32,228 bases of DNA from Dehalococcoidia bacterium (GCA_011170375.1 DUEV01000002.1:327052-359279); one strand, 5' to 3'; numbered from the stretch's first letter, positions 9,909 to 16,638 are shown. Program-made: numbers and translations. The notes: a model not told the origin generated them from the letters alone.

Positions 9909-12046
9909 CTTCGCTCAATTCCTGATGTTGACTGAGCGGCTACACGGTACATTTTTTCAGTGTATTCTTTTAGCATTCGCCGTGTGCCATACACAGGCAC
10001 AACCGAACGAATCGACTCCTTAACCATGCGAATCCAGCCATGGGGTACGCCGCCCCGACCGCGGGTATAGTAGAGAGGTGCAATCTCCTCTTCCAACAGG
10101 CGATATAGTGCTTCAGCATCTGCCCTGTCTTCCTCCTCTGGTCTGGGTGCATCTAGGTCGCTATTAATGGCCCAACCGTTAGTGCCATCATAGGCCTCAT
10201 GCCACCATCCGTCACGCACGCTCAAATGAAGCACACCGTTTAATGAAGCTTTCATACCGCTGGTGCCGCAGGCCTCCTGTGAACGGCGGGGGGTATTGAG
10301 CCATACATCTACCCCCTGAACTAAATAGCGAGCCATATGCATATCATAGTCCTCGACAAAGGCTATCCGCCCCCGAAAGTCACGGTCGGCTGCCAGCATA
10401 TACACCCGGTGAAGAAGATGCTTGGATGAAAAATCAGCAGGGTGAGATTTACCAGCAAAGACAATTTGTACGGGGCGCCGCTGATTATTGATGATGCGTT
10501 TAAGACGGTCGACATCCTGGAATATCAGTGTTGGTCGTTTATACTCAGCGAAGCGGCGGGCAAAGCCGATAGTCAGTGTTTCAGGATTGAGTAATCCACC
10601 CAGGGCGAGCACCTGTTTGGGTTCCACACCATCCTCCACCCAGCGGTTTCGCGCACCTTCCCGCATAGCGCCGATTAGTTTGCGCTTCAGCAGTTGATGC
10701 ACTGCCCACCATTCGTCATCCGGAATATCCAATACCCACTCCCACAAACTGCTATTATCGTGCTTGTCTATCCAGTCTTCTCCCATATATCTTTCGAAGA
10801 GATGATACACTTCCGGGGCAACCCATGAAGGCACGTGTATCCCATTAGTTATATGAGCTACAGGTACGTCATCTTCTGAGGCCTGAGGCCAGAGGCTATG
10901 CCACATGCTTCGGGTAACTCTACCGTGAAGTTGGCTCACGGCACAGCGCTGATTAGCCATCCTCAAGGCAAAGGTGGTCATGTTGAAGGTCTGAGTTGTA
11001 TCATTATCCTGCCGCCCGAGTTGAAAGAACGCCTCTCGGTCAATCCCTGATGCTTTCCAGTAAACGTCAAAGTATTTCTCCATTAGTTGAGAGGAAAAGG
11101 TGTCATGACCAGCCATCACGGGTGTATGGGTAGTAAAAACGGTTGTTGCCCGCACCCTGCTTAAAGCTTCAGCGGAAGGTAACCCTGCTGCCACCAGTTC
11201 CCGGGCGCGTTCCAGCATCATGAAAGCAGTATGTCCCTCGTTAGCATGCCACACGGCTGGGTGGATGTTTAATGCCCGCAGGACACGCACGCCACCAATT
11301 CCAAGTACAATTTCTTGCTGTAAACGTTGTTCGCGGTCAGCGACATAGAGGCGCGCTGATAGCTGTCGGTGCTGCTGGGGATTTTCTTCAAGATTCGTAT
11401 CCAATAAATAGATGCTCGTGCGACCCACCTGTACCTTCCACACCCCGATAGCCAGAGTAATATCACCCAGTTGGACCTCAGCTACGGTGTTCTCGCCTGT
11501 TGGAGAAAGGACCCGATTAATGGGCGCTGTCCCAAAATCAAGCTGTCGATAGACCTCCTCCTGCCAACCCTCCGCGGAGATACGCTGGTGGAAATACCCT
11601 TGGGGATACATAAATCCGACCGCCACCAGTGGTAGACCGAGTTCGCTCGCTTCCTTACAAATATCACCGGCTAGTGCTCCCAGGCCACCAGCATAGATGG
11701 GAAGAGAGTTATGAATAGCGTACTCCATTGAGAAAAAGGCGATAGGTCCTTGCAGTAACTCACTATATTCGCTGGCAAACCATGTTTTTGAAGATGACAT
11801 GTCAGCATCAAACTCTAGCATTACAGAGTCGTACAAATTGAGGAAAGCGTGGTCTTTGGCAGCTGCTTCTAGTGTATCCTGAGCAACCTCGTTTAGCTGT
11901 TTGACTGGGTTATGCACAGTCATTCTCCAGAGTCGATTATCGAGGATGCGAAATAACCTGCGGGCCTTTTCATGCCAACTCCACCACAGATTATTAGCTA
12001 GTTCATCAAGCCTGCTAATACGTCCCGGTACTTTCGGAGCAACCAT
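9905..12046 (-). CDS. glgP: Alpha-glucan phosphorylase (GT35, short bacterial/archaeal type with DUF3417)
   Basis: Phosphorolyses alpha-1,4-glucans to glucose-1-phosphate using pyridoxal phosphate. The 713 residues start with a DUF3417-like segment (RLDELANNLWWSW near residues 10-25). The PLP lysine is K599 in CGTSGMKASLNG, followed by WHEAYDGTNGWAI. SMEYAIHNSLPIYAGGLGALAGD and the NEGHTAFM segment are typical of the short subfamily (maltodextrin/glycogen phosphorylase of the TIGR02094 type). The gene is convergent with treY and shares the palindromic CTAG with its stop. No strong ribosome site is seen ahead of the ATG; GAAGAA lies about 9 bases upstream. It probably has its own promoter in the 12083-12097 area. 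Confidence 0.93.
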   Translation of the reverse strand: MVAPKVPGRISRLDELANNLWWSWHEKARRLFRILDNRLWRMTVHNPVKQLNEVAQDTLEAAAKDHAFLNLYDSVMLEFDADMSSSKTWFASEYSELLQGPIAFFSMEYAIHNSLPIYAGGLGALAGDICKEASELGLPLVAVGFMYPQGYFHQRISAEGWQEEVYRQLDFGTAPINRVLSPTGENTVAEVQLGDITLAIGVWKVQVGRTSIYLLDTNLEENPQQHRQLSARLYVADREQRLQQEIVLGIGGVRVLRALNIHPAVWHANEGHTAFMMLERARELVAAGLPSAEALSRVRATTVFTTHTPVMAGHDTFSSQLMEKYFDVYWKASGIDREAFFQLGRQDNDTTQTFNMTTFALRMANQRCAVSQLHGRVTRSMWHSLWPQASEDDVPVAHITNGIHVPSWVAPEVYHLFERYMGEDWIDKHDNSSLWEWVLDIPDDEWWAVHQLLKRKLIGAMREGARNRWVEDGVEPKQVLALGGLLNPETLTIGFARRFAEYKRPTLIFQDVDRLKRIINNQRRPVQIVFAGKSHPADFSSKHLLHRVYMLAADRDFRGRIAFVEDYDMHMARYLVQGVDVWLNTPRRSQEACGTSGMKASLNGVLHLSVRDGWWHEAYDGTNGWAINSDLDAPRPEEEDRADAEALYRLLEEEIAPLYYTRGRGGVPHGWIRMVKESIRSVVPVYGTRRMLKEYTEKMYRVAAQSTSGIERS

Positions 12047-12082
12047 TAGACTATTTCTTCACGTAATTTCTTACTTGCCAAG

Positions 12083-12097
12083 ATTATACTGATTATA
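12083..12097 (-). promoter_or_regulatory. Two candidate -10 boxes for glgP
   Basis: On the minus strand two perfect TATAAT hexamers lie three bases apart, 37-52 bases upstream of the glgP ATG. No good -35 element lies 16-18 bases upstream of either one; TTGCTG is 13 bases from the first box. The position is suitable, but the assignment rests on the -10 boxes alone. Confidence 0.4.
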
Positions 12098-12240
12098 CTC
12101 CATCTTGAGACAGCAAGACTAACCTACAGGAGCTAGAGCTGTGCTGAATCAGCAAAAAAAAGACCGGTTAGCACTCAATTATCCACAAAGATTTGGCCAG
12201 ATTTACATCTCAATGATTCGGACACCTTCTCTAAAAATGT

Positions 12241-12459
12241 TTATGTCATGTATGTTGATGGAGGCAAACGAAAGCGGTAATGACGCCTGATAGGGTCTGC
12301 TATTAGCAGCTATGCCAACATTCTCGAATCAATTGCGTCGGTCTTTACTTTATCTGAAGCTATCGCTTTTACTTTCAAAGGATGAGTCAACTTTTTTGCT
12401 TTGATTTCTCCCGTCTCTGTGTCAATTAAGGTTACATGGTCATATTGCTCGTGACAGTA
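12241..12459 (-). pseudogene. Decayed IS110-family transposase fragment
   Basis: Reading the minus strand from 12459 gives about 50 residues including LTHPLKVKAIASDKVKTDAI and DSRMLA, then a TAG stop at 12310-12312, then LLIADP and a degraded tail to a TAA at 12241-12243. The block matches, from memory, the conserved IS110 N-terminal catalytic region (typically HPLKVKAIA, then K-TD-IDAR-LAHLLRAD). The segment preceding it (YDHVTLIDTETGEI) seems joined by a deletion to that core. An upstream stop lies at 12460-12462. No start codon, no terminal repeats and no C-terminal serine domain are present, so this is a dead remnant of insertion. Confidence 0.65.
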
Positions 12460-12484
12460 TCACATTACATGTACCAAAAGAACA

Positions 12485-12514
12485 ATTGCCCGGCTCTTCA
12501 CTGAGCCGGGCAAT
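12485..12514. other. Perfect 12-bp hairpin, possible terminator
   Basis: ATTGCCCGGCTC and its exact reverse complement flank a 6-base loop (TTCACT). No T-run follows on either strand, so a standard intrinsic terminator is doubtful. It lies between the transposase remnant and the operator-like repeat and could be a transcription barrier or a leftover transposon end. Confidence 0.45.
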
Positions 12515-12545
12515 CCTAGGGGTACTTAGATACCCGAACCGAAGG

Positions 12546-12566
12546 CAATACCTTACTAGGGTATTG
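12546..12566. promoter_or_regulatory. Operator-like inverted repeat upstream of the CsoR-family gene
   Basis: A 21-base imperfect palindrome: CAATACC, a 7-base centre, then GGTATTG. It agrees at 16 of 21 positions with the element at 16518-16538 ahead of the rhodanese operon. The ATACC/GGTAT half-sites resemble operators described for CsoR/CstR-family repressors. It sits just upstream of a TATAAT box, where bound repressor would block RNA polymerase. It is read as an autoregulatory site. Confidence 0.6.
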
Positions 12567-12579
12567 TATAACATATAAT
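12551..12579 (+). promoter_or_regulatory. Candidate promoter for the CsoR-family gene
   Basis: A perfect TATAAT occupies 12574-12579. The hexamer 17 bases upstream (CCTTAC, 12551-12556) is a poor -35 but lies within the operator-like palindrome. The leader to the ATG would be about 150 bases. A second AT-rich, promoter-like stretch near 12690-12715 could be used instead. Confidence 0.4.
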
Positions 12580-12734
12580 CTTTCGTCTGTCAAGTCCCAG
12601 GGGGGCGTTTTTTAGTTATCCTGATAATTTTATAGCATACACGTTGGTACATACTGCTGATGCTCGTTATGGTAATCTGGGTCGTTTTTAGTTATACTGT
12701 AATATAAAAAATATGAAGACAGGCAGAGGATAAA

Positions 12735-13025
12735 ATGGCTACAGAAACAAAGGTTCCAAAAGAAGTAATACTGAAAAGGCTGAAAAGGATTGAAGGGCAG
12801 GTGAGGGGTATCCAGAAGATGCTCATTGAAGACCGGGAGTGTGAGAGTCTAGTAACTCAGTTAGCAGCAATCCGCTCGGCTGTTGAAAGTGTGGGACAAC
12901 TGGTACTGACTAATTATATGGACCTTTGTTTTCGCAAAAATGTTGATACTGAAGAGTCTGCGGTCGAGTCACTGACACGCGTCGTCGCTATTTGGGGCAG
13001 AGTCCGTGTTGGTGATAGTAAATAG
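12735..13025 (+). CDS. CsoR/CstR-family transcriptional repressor
   Basis: A 96-residue all-helical repressor of the CsoR/RcnR/FrmR/CstR family (DUF156). The family opening KRLKRIEGQVRGIQKML is at residues 14-30. C36 and C65 align with the two cysteine ligands of copper-sensing CsoR, but the position of the copper-ligand histidine (61) is Y61 here. Loss of that histidine with both cysteines kept is the pattern of CstR-type persulfide sensors rather than Cu(I) sensors. GAGG lies about 9 bases before the ATG. The gene is convergent with the Fe-S/cytochrome/rhodanese operon, which carries a matching operator, so a sulfur-responsive role is favoured. A formaldehyde- or metal-sensing variant remains possible. 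Confidence 0.85.
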   Translation: MATETKVPKEVILKRLKRIEGQVRGIQKMLIEDRECESLVTQLAAIRSAVESVGQLVLTNYMDLCFRKNVDTEESAVESLTRVVAIWGRVRVGDSK

Positions 13026-13040
13026 GACCTGCTGAGCCTA

Positions 13041-13886
13041 CTACTCTGCTTCGACCTTCTTCTTCCGCTTGAAGATGAGCCAGAACGGTAAGAAGGCAAC
13101 CAAGCCACCAGTAAGAAGACCACCAAGCCACTGGAAAGGCAGCTTTGAAGTTGCCACCTTTGGTTCTTCGGGGAGGCCGTAGGCTTCAGGAGTATCGTCG
13201 AGCACGTAGAGGACCCGCAAACCACCCAGTTCATTTTCGCCATACAGATTGGCCTTGGGAGTCCCGTTATCTATCAGGCTTTGAACACGTGCTCTGGCTG
13301 TGGTCAGCAGGTCAGTGCGCTTTCCGTATTGAATTGCACCGGTTGGGCAGGCATCAGCACAGGCAGTTGGCAAGCCACTATTTACCCGGTCAATACAGAA
13401 GGTGCATTTTCGGGCAGTTCCCAGGTGCTCGTCTTTATGGGGAACACCGAAGGGGCAGGCCTGAACACAGTAACCGCAGCCTATGCACCACTCCTGGTCA
13501 ATAACTACAATTCCCCCCTCGTGTGTAATGGCTCCTGTAGGGCACACCTCTTCACAACTGGCCTCAGTGCAGTGCATGCAGGCGTGCTTTCGATGGCTCC
13601 ATTCATCACCCTTTTTTAAGGGGAACAGGGTGGACCAGCAATCTGCTTCTAGCTCGGGAGGGTCTTCTGGAGTGGGTCTGGCAGTCTCTGGGTTGTTATT
13701 GTAGTTCTTGCAGGCAGCGTAGCACCACCAGCAGCCGATGCATTTGGTAACGTCTACCAACATACCTGCGTCCGTCTCAGAGGGTGCCGCTTCCGCCACC
13801 TTATTGAATTTAAAGGTTTTAAGTAAGACGAGTCCTGCCGCTGTTCCCAAGGAGGCCTTCAAAAAATTTCTTCGCCCTAGTTCCAT
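13041..13886 (-). CDS. Tat-exported, membrane-anchored 4x[4Fe-4S] electron-transfer protein
   Basis: An iron-sulfur subunit of the DmsB/HybA/NrfC type with 281 residues. It starts with a twin-arginine signal (GRRNFLKAS at 4-12, then a hydrophobic stretch). Four cysteine groups follow: C49/C52/C55/C59, C103/C106/C111/C115, C134/C137/C140/C144 and C161/C164/C176/C180, enough for four [4Fe-4S] clusters. A C-terminal membrane segment (about 252-272) ends in FKRKKK, so the clusters sit outside the membrane, as in HybA. No molybdopterin catalytic subunit or quinol-oxidising NrfD-like partner is adjacent. The neighbours are a multiheme cytochrome and a rhodanese lipoprotein, so it probably relays electrons between the quinone pool and that cytochrome. 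GGGGAG lies 5 bases before the ATG. Confidence 0.9.
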   Translation of the reverse strand: MELGRRNFLKASLGTAAGLVLLKTFKFNKVAEAAPSETDAGMLVDVTKCIGCWWCYAACKNYNNNPETARPTPEDPPELEADCWSTLFPLKKGDEWSHRKHACMHCTEASCEEVCPTGAITHEGGIVVIDQEWCIGCGYCVQACPFGVPHKDEHLGTARKCTFCIDRVNSGLPTACADACPTGAIQYGKRTDLLTTARARVQSLIDNGTPKANLYGENELGGLRVLYVLDDTPEAYGLPEEPKVATSKLPFQWLGGLLTGGLVAFLPFWLIFKRKKKVEAE

Positions 13887-13923
13887 GTCAGCTCCCCGAT
13901 ATTCGGTTTACTATCGCGGTCAA

Positions 13924-15009
13924 TTACTGAGGGTCCGGGATATCTATTACTATAACCCCCCGGTTTGCTTCCCTTTCCGCGGCATTGACATCACCCTCAG
14001 TCAGGAATATATCCTCGTTGCCGTGGCAGGAATTGCAACTCTCATTCTGTGGTGTATGTAACTGGATGTTGTGTGGTGTGGCGTATTTCCAAGTCGATAC
14101 GGCATCGAAATCAGGCATTAGGTTTGAGCCGTAGTAGTCGCAGGTCCCGGTACACGTCGGGACGTGTCTCAACACCACGTATGTGTAAGGTCTGTCCTCT
14201 GACTGTATCGGATTGTATCCTATCTTGAACGTCATTACCGACGGACTGCTGGTACGACAGGGCAGACCTTCTGCATCAAGTGCTACATGGCAGTCATAGC
14301 AGTTTTTGTAATCTACAGAGTGACAGACCTGGCATTGAAGGTCATCAATATGCTGCTCGTGCTGCGGGTTGTCAGAGGTATCTGTCAGGACATCCTCGTG
14401 ACAATCCACACACTGAACAGATACCATGTTACTGTACCGGTCATCGGTGACCTCTCCTGAGCCATGGAGTTCCTCACCGTGGCATTTTGTACATGTCATC
14501 AGTTCCTGTGTCCAGTGGACATCGGCTGAAACCCCGGCGTTATTCCCGAGGTACTCGTCACCAACCCGGGAACCATGGCAAGCAACGCAGTTGTATTGCA
14601 TTGACGGAGTTTCCTTAATAACGTGGCTTGATATCAGACCGCCACCCAGCTCATCCGGACGGCTGATGTGACACTGGCCGCATGTGGTATGACACTGTTC
14701 GCAATGATTTCCGTAGGCCTCATCGAGGGCTGTCCCTTCAGTTAGGTCACCGCCCCGCGCTTCGAGCTTGGTCGTGAAGCCGCTGAGTGTGGCGTGCAGG
14801 CTGGTATCATGAAGAACCGCGATGTCACTATGACAGATAGCACAGCTCTCTTCCGATGGGTCGGCTACTATTCCGACATGGGCAGAGTCTTTCTCTTCGG
14901 CGCTACTATCACCGCCGTGACACACCACGCAGCCTACCTTGCCATGAACATCTTCTGAAAAGTCGGTATTCTTCAGGTAGACCTTTTCCCATTCCTCCAA
15001 CGGAGGCAA
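13924..15009 (-). CDS. Multiheme cytochrome c, main part (10 CxxCH sites), separated from its N-terminus by an in-frame UGA
   Basis: Ten CxxCH heme-attachment motifs are visible in order: CVVCH, CAICH, CEQCH, CGQCH, CVACH, CTKCH, CVDCH, CQVCH, CYDCH, CNSCH. The 361-residue frame has no signal peptide of its own, yet c-type heme is attached only outside the cytoplasm. The lipoprotein signal and an 11th CxxCH lie in the same frame just upstream, past a single UGA (15019-15021). Read through, the protein would be 431 residues with 11 hemes. A TTG at 15009 preceded by GGGGGTGA could allow reinitiation, but would give an unexported product. The C-terminal third also has non-heme cysteines (CTGTC). 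A specific reductase activity cannot be assigned. Transfer to or from the rhodanese and Fe-S partners is inferred from context. Confidence 0.85.
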   Translation of the reverse strand: MPPLEEWEKVYLKNTDFSEDVHGKVGCVVCHGGDSSAEEKDSAHVGIVADPSEESCAICHSDIAVLHDTSLHATLSGFTTKLEARGGDLTEGTALDEAYGNHCEQCHTTCGQCHISRPDELGGGLISSHVIKETPSMQYNCVACHGSRVGDEYLGNNAGVSADVHWTQELMTCTKCHGEELHGSGEVTDDRYSNMVSVQCVDCHEDVLTDTSDNPQHEQHIDDLQCQVCHSVDYKNCYDCHVALDAEGLPCRTSSPSVMTFKIGYNPIQSEDRPYTYVVLRHVPTCTGTCDYYGSNLMPDFDAVSTWKYATPHNIQLHTPQNESCNSCHGNEDIFLTEGDVNAAEREANRGVIVIDIPDPQ

Positions 15010-15018
15010 TTCACCCCC

Positions 15019-15021
15019 TCA
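15019..15021 (-). other. In-frame UGA codon interrupting the cytochrome gene
   Basis: The context on the minus strand is GGT-GAA-GGC-TGA-GGG-GGT-GAA. One base change (GGA to TGA) would turn a Gly run into a stop. Beginning 12 bases downstream, CCTCC-GTT-GGAGG can fold into a 5-bp stem with a G-first 3-base loop, which only marginally satisfies loose bacterial SECIS criteria. Nonsense mutation or base-call error is the simplest explanation. Confidence 0.7.
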
Positions 15022-15219
15022 GCCTTCACCGGAGGTTTCTTCGGATACCGCCTCCTCTACCTCTGACACTGTTTCCTGAAGGAGGTCTTCGTCAGTATGG
15101 CAAATAACACAGGAGCTTACCTCCTCACCTACCGGTGGTGGGGGAGCGGGTTCGCAGCCTGCTAAGATAAGCACACTGAGTAAGACTAAGCTAACAACGA
15201 TAAACAATACGCGCTTCAT
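15019..15219 (-). CDS. Lipoprotein signal and first heme site of the split multiheme cytochrome
   Basis: A 66-residue frame with a lipoprotein signal peptide (hydrophobic residues 5-20, lipobox LAGC with C22), a proline-rich linker, one heme motif CVICH near residues 37-41, and an acidic Ser/Glu linker. It ends at UGA 15019-15021 in a Gly-rich stretch; the next three codons in the same frame (Gly-Gly-Glu) lead straight into the decaheme part. GGAG lies 6 bases before the ATG. It is best read as the true N-terminus of the following cytochrome rather than as an independent small protein. Confidence 0.75.
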   Translation of the reverse strand: MKRVLFIVVSLVLLSVLILAGCEPAPPPPVGEEVSSCVICHTDEDLLQETVSEVEEAVSEETSGEG

Positions 15220-15304
15220 CTGCTACTCCGATATCCCATCTCTTCGGACAACCCCAATGGCAATATCCATATAAGTGTCCTCTTCCGTTACCCGCGGGAA
15301 GTGG

Positions 15305-15335
15305 CCCCCTGGAAGAAACAGTTTCTTCCAGGGGG
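15305..15335. terminator. Long perfect hairpin between the rhodanese and cytochrome genes
   Basis: CCCCCTGGAAGAAAC and its exact complement meet at a single central base (15320), giving up to 15 paired bases less a few in the loop. On the minus strand it lies just after the rhodanese stop and before the cytochrome leader. No U-run follows, so it is more likely a transcript-stabilising or attenuating structure that sets the ratio of rhodanese to cytochrome than a simple terminator. Confidence 0.5.
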
Positions 15336-15348
15336 TTGTCTCTCCAAT

Positions 15349-16341
15349 CTAATCTACTTCGTAGTCACCCTGGTCTTCACTGGCATCATAGCAGTAGAGC
15401 GCATTATCCGAAGACCACGAGCAATAGCCGTACTTCAGGCTGTAAGCATCATACCCCAGCATACACAGTATTGCCACTGCCTGGCCTGCGTTATGGCCAG
15501 TATAGCAGTACAGGTAGACCGGTGCGTCGGGGTCAATCTGGTCGAGACTATCAAGCAGGTCATCCATCGCGATGTTGATAGCACCGGGGATATGGCCGTC
15601 GGCGTAAACATCCGCACTGCGAACGCTGATGATGGTCATGTCCCTGTCCTCGGCAACCGCCGCTGCGAGGTCAGACGCTAAGATGTAATTATCCGTAACG
15701 GCGGCTACGGCAGCCGCGATGATATCATCCTCATCGTTTGAAGTGGTGTTGTCCAGCTCAGGGTAAGCATAAGTGGTAGTAACAGTGTTGGCAGTAGTTT
15801 CCACGGCGTAGCTACCCTGGTGTGTACTGGTGTCGAAGCACCCGGTCCCGGTAACTGCCGGGTCGCTTGACCAAGAGCACATGCCGTTTCGTAGGTTCTC
15901 GGCATCATAGCCCAGGATACCAAGTAATGCCATCGCCTTCATGCCTGTCTGGCCGGTATAGCAATAGACCAGGACCTCCTCGCCATCAGGAATTTCGTCC
16001 CAGTCACCCCAACTTACGTTAACCGCTCCGGGGATATGGCCTACAGCATAAAAGGCTGCGCTACGCAAGCTGACGATGTAGGGAGCATCGTCTCCAGCAA
16101 TCGCCATAGCCAACTCATCAGCGGTAATGTTCGCGCCCCTGTCAGCCCAATATTCCTGGGCAGCCTCCAAAACTATTTCAAACTCTGATACTTCCTCTTC
16201 CTCCTCTTCTTCCTCCTCCTCTTCTTCTTCCTCCTGTTCACCATCTCCGCCGCCACAGGCACTAAGCATTGGCAAGGTAAACAGCAAGAGCATCACGCTG
16301 AAAACCAGCAGGATTCTCAACCAATCCTTTATTATGCGCAT
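15349..16341 (-). CDS. Lipoprotein with two tandem rhodanese domains and a poly-glutamate linker
   Basis: An extracytoplasmic sulfurtransferase-like lipoprotein of 330 residues. The ATG at 16341 is chosen because AAGGAGG lies 8 bases upstream; an ATG six codons earlier would place that site inside the gene. A signal peptide ends in lipobox LSAC (C29). A linker follows with 14 consecutive Glu (37-50). Two rhodanese domains (about 70-160 and 218-310) each keep the active-site cysteine (C127 and C279, both in YCYTG), the GHIPGA motif and a trailing CSWSSD. Both domains could therefore carry a persulfide. It is the first gene of the cluster leading to the multiheme cytochrome and the Fe-S protein, and its promoter overlaps an operator shared with the CstR-like regulator. 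A role in periplasmic sulfane-sulfur handling is inferred. Confidence 0.88.
   Translation of the reverse strand: MRIIKDWLRILLVFSVMLLLFTLPMLSACGGGDGEQEEEEEEEEEEEEEEVSEFEIVLEAAQEYWADRGANITADELAMAIAGDDAPYIVSLRSAAFYAVGHIPGAVNVSWGDWDEIPDGEEVLVYCYTGQTGMKAMALLGILGYDAENLRNGMCSWSSDPAVTGTGCFDTSTHQGSYAVETTANTVTTTYAYPELDNTTSNDEDDIIAAAVAAVTDNYILASDLAAAVAEDRDMTIISVRSADVYADGHIPGAINIAMDDLLDSLDQIDPDAPVYLYCYTGHNAGQAVAILCMLGYDAYSLKYGYCSWSSDNALYCYDASEDQGDYEVD
16192..16233 (-). repeat. GAA/GAG triplet tract encoding 14 Glu
   Basis: A 42-base purine tract of mixed GAA and GAG codons lies just after the lipobox region of the rhodanese lipoprotein. Mixed codons argue against simple recent slippage. Length changes in triplets would vary the tether between membrane anchor and first rhodanese domain without breaking the frame. 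Confidence 0.8.
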
Positions 16342-16491
16342 CCCATACTCCTCCTTCATTGACTGTTCTTTATGTTAACACTGGCATAAAAATAGGCATA
16401 CATATTCATTGCCATGCATGCCAATGGTTGTGAAGTGTTTGCCTTACGGTGTTCAATGAGCATAATTCGCTACGTTGTCATCCAACTGAAT

Positions 16492-16520
16492 ATGTTACCA
16501 CTCTGTGCTAATCGAGTCAA
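16492..16520 (-). promoter_or_regulatory. Promoter of the rhodanese-cytochrome-FeS operon
   Basis: The minus strand reads TTGACT (16515-16520), a 17-base spacer, then TAACAT (16492-16497), a good sigma-70-type match. The -35 box overlaps the operator-like palindrome by three bases, so repressor binding would compete directly with polymerase. The leader to the chosen ATG is about 145 bases. Confidence 0.6.
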
Positions 16521-16538
16521 TACCCTATCAGGGTTTGG
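16518..16538. promoter_or_regulatory. Operator-like repeat, second copy of the CstR-type element
   Basis: The core ACCCTATCAGGGT (16522-16534) is a perfect 5-bp inverted repeat around three bases. Over 21 positions it matches the 12546-12566 element at 16. It lies between the divergent rhodanese and ccmE transcription units, overlapping the -35 of the former and about 45 bases upstream of the -35 of the latter. It is a predicted binding site for the CsoR/CstR-family protein encoded at 12735-13025. Confidence 0.62.
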
Positions 16539-16580
16539 TATGGTTTTTACCTCATCCCTTCTAACCAGCACCCCTGAGCT

Positions 16581-16610
16581 TTGACACTATATTCTCGGTG
16601 GTAGTAGACT
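16581..16610 (+). promoter_or_regulatory. Candidate promoter of the ccm operon
   Basis: A perfect TTGACA (16581-16586), an 18-base spacer and TAGACT (16605-16610) lie about 30 bases before the ccmE ATG. The shared operator is further upstream, so repression of ccm would be weaker than that of the divergent operon or absent. Confidence 0.5.
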
Positions 16611-16638
16611 GGTTACGGGTTATGGAGCGGGAAGAGAT

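Larger units (their letters stand above)
12047..12734. other. Gene-poor interval between glgP and the CsoR-family gene
   Basis: This stretch of about 690 bases separates divergent genes and has no intact coding region. It holds, in order, possible minus-strand -10 boxes for glgP, a decayed transposase fragment, a perfect 12-bp hairpin, an operator-like inverted repeat, and a long (about 155-base) leader ahead of the CsoR-family gene. I see nothing definable in 12098-12240 or 12600-12720, apart from AT-rich, promoter-like sequence near 12690-12715. Confidence 0.7.

Noticed and set aside
12485..12514. Classical Rho-independent terminator for glgP or the CsoR-family gene
   Set aside because: The stem is perfect, but there is no T-run on either strand, and it lies upstream of, not after, both genes.
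12735..13025. Copper-sensing CsoR
   Set aside because: The essential histidine position is tyrosine, and no copper ATPase or chaperone gene is nearby; the neighbours are sulfur and electron-transfer genes.
13145..13619. Plus-strand open frames of 112-119 codons with several Cys and Trp residues
   Set aside because: They lie entirely antisense to the four-cluster Fe-S protein, whose cysteine motifs and Tat signal are unmistakable.
15019..15021. UGA read as glycine by an alternative genetic code
   Set aside because: The sequence context would fit Gly, but ccmE, treZ's upstream neighbour glgB, and the second HdrCB-like gene all use TGA as a genuine stop.
16192..16240. CT-rich tract as a CRISPR-like or satellite repeat
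   Set aside because: It is simply the mixed GAA/GAG codons of a poly-Glu run in an intact gene; there are no spacers or repeated units.
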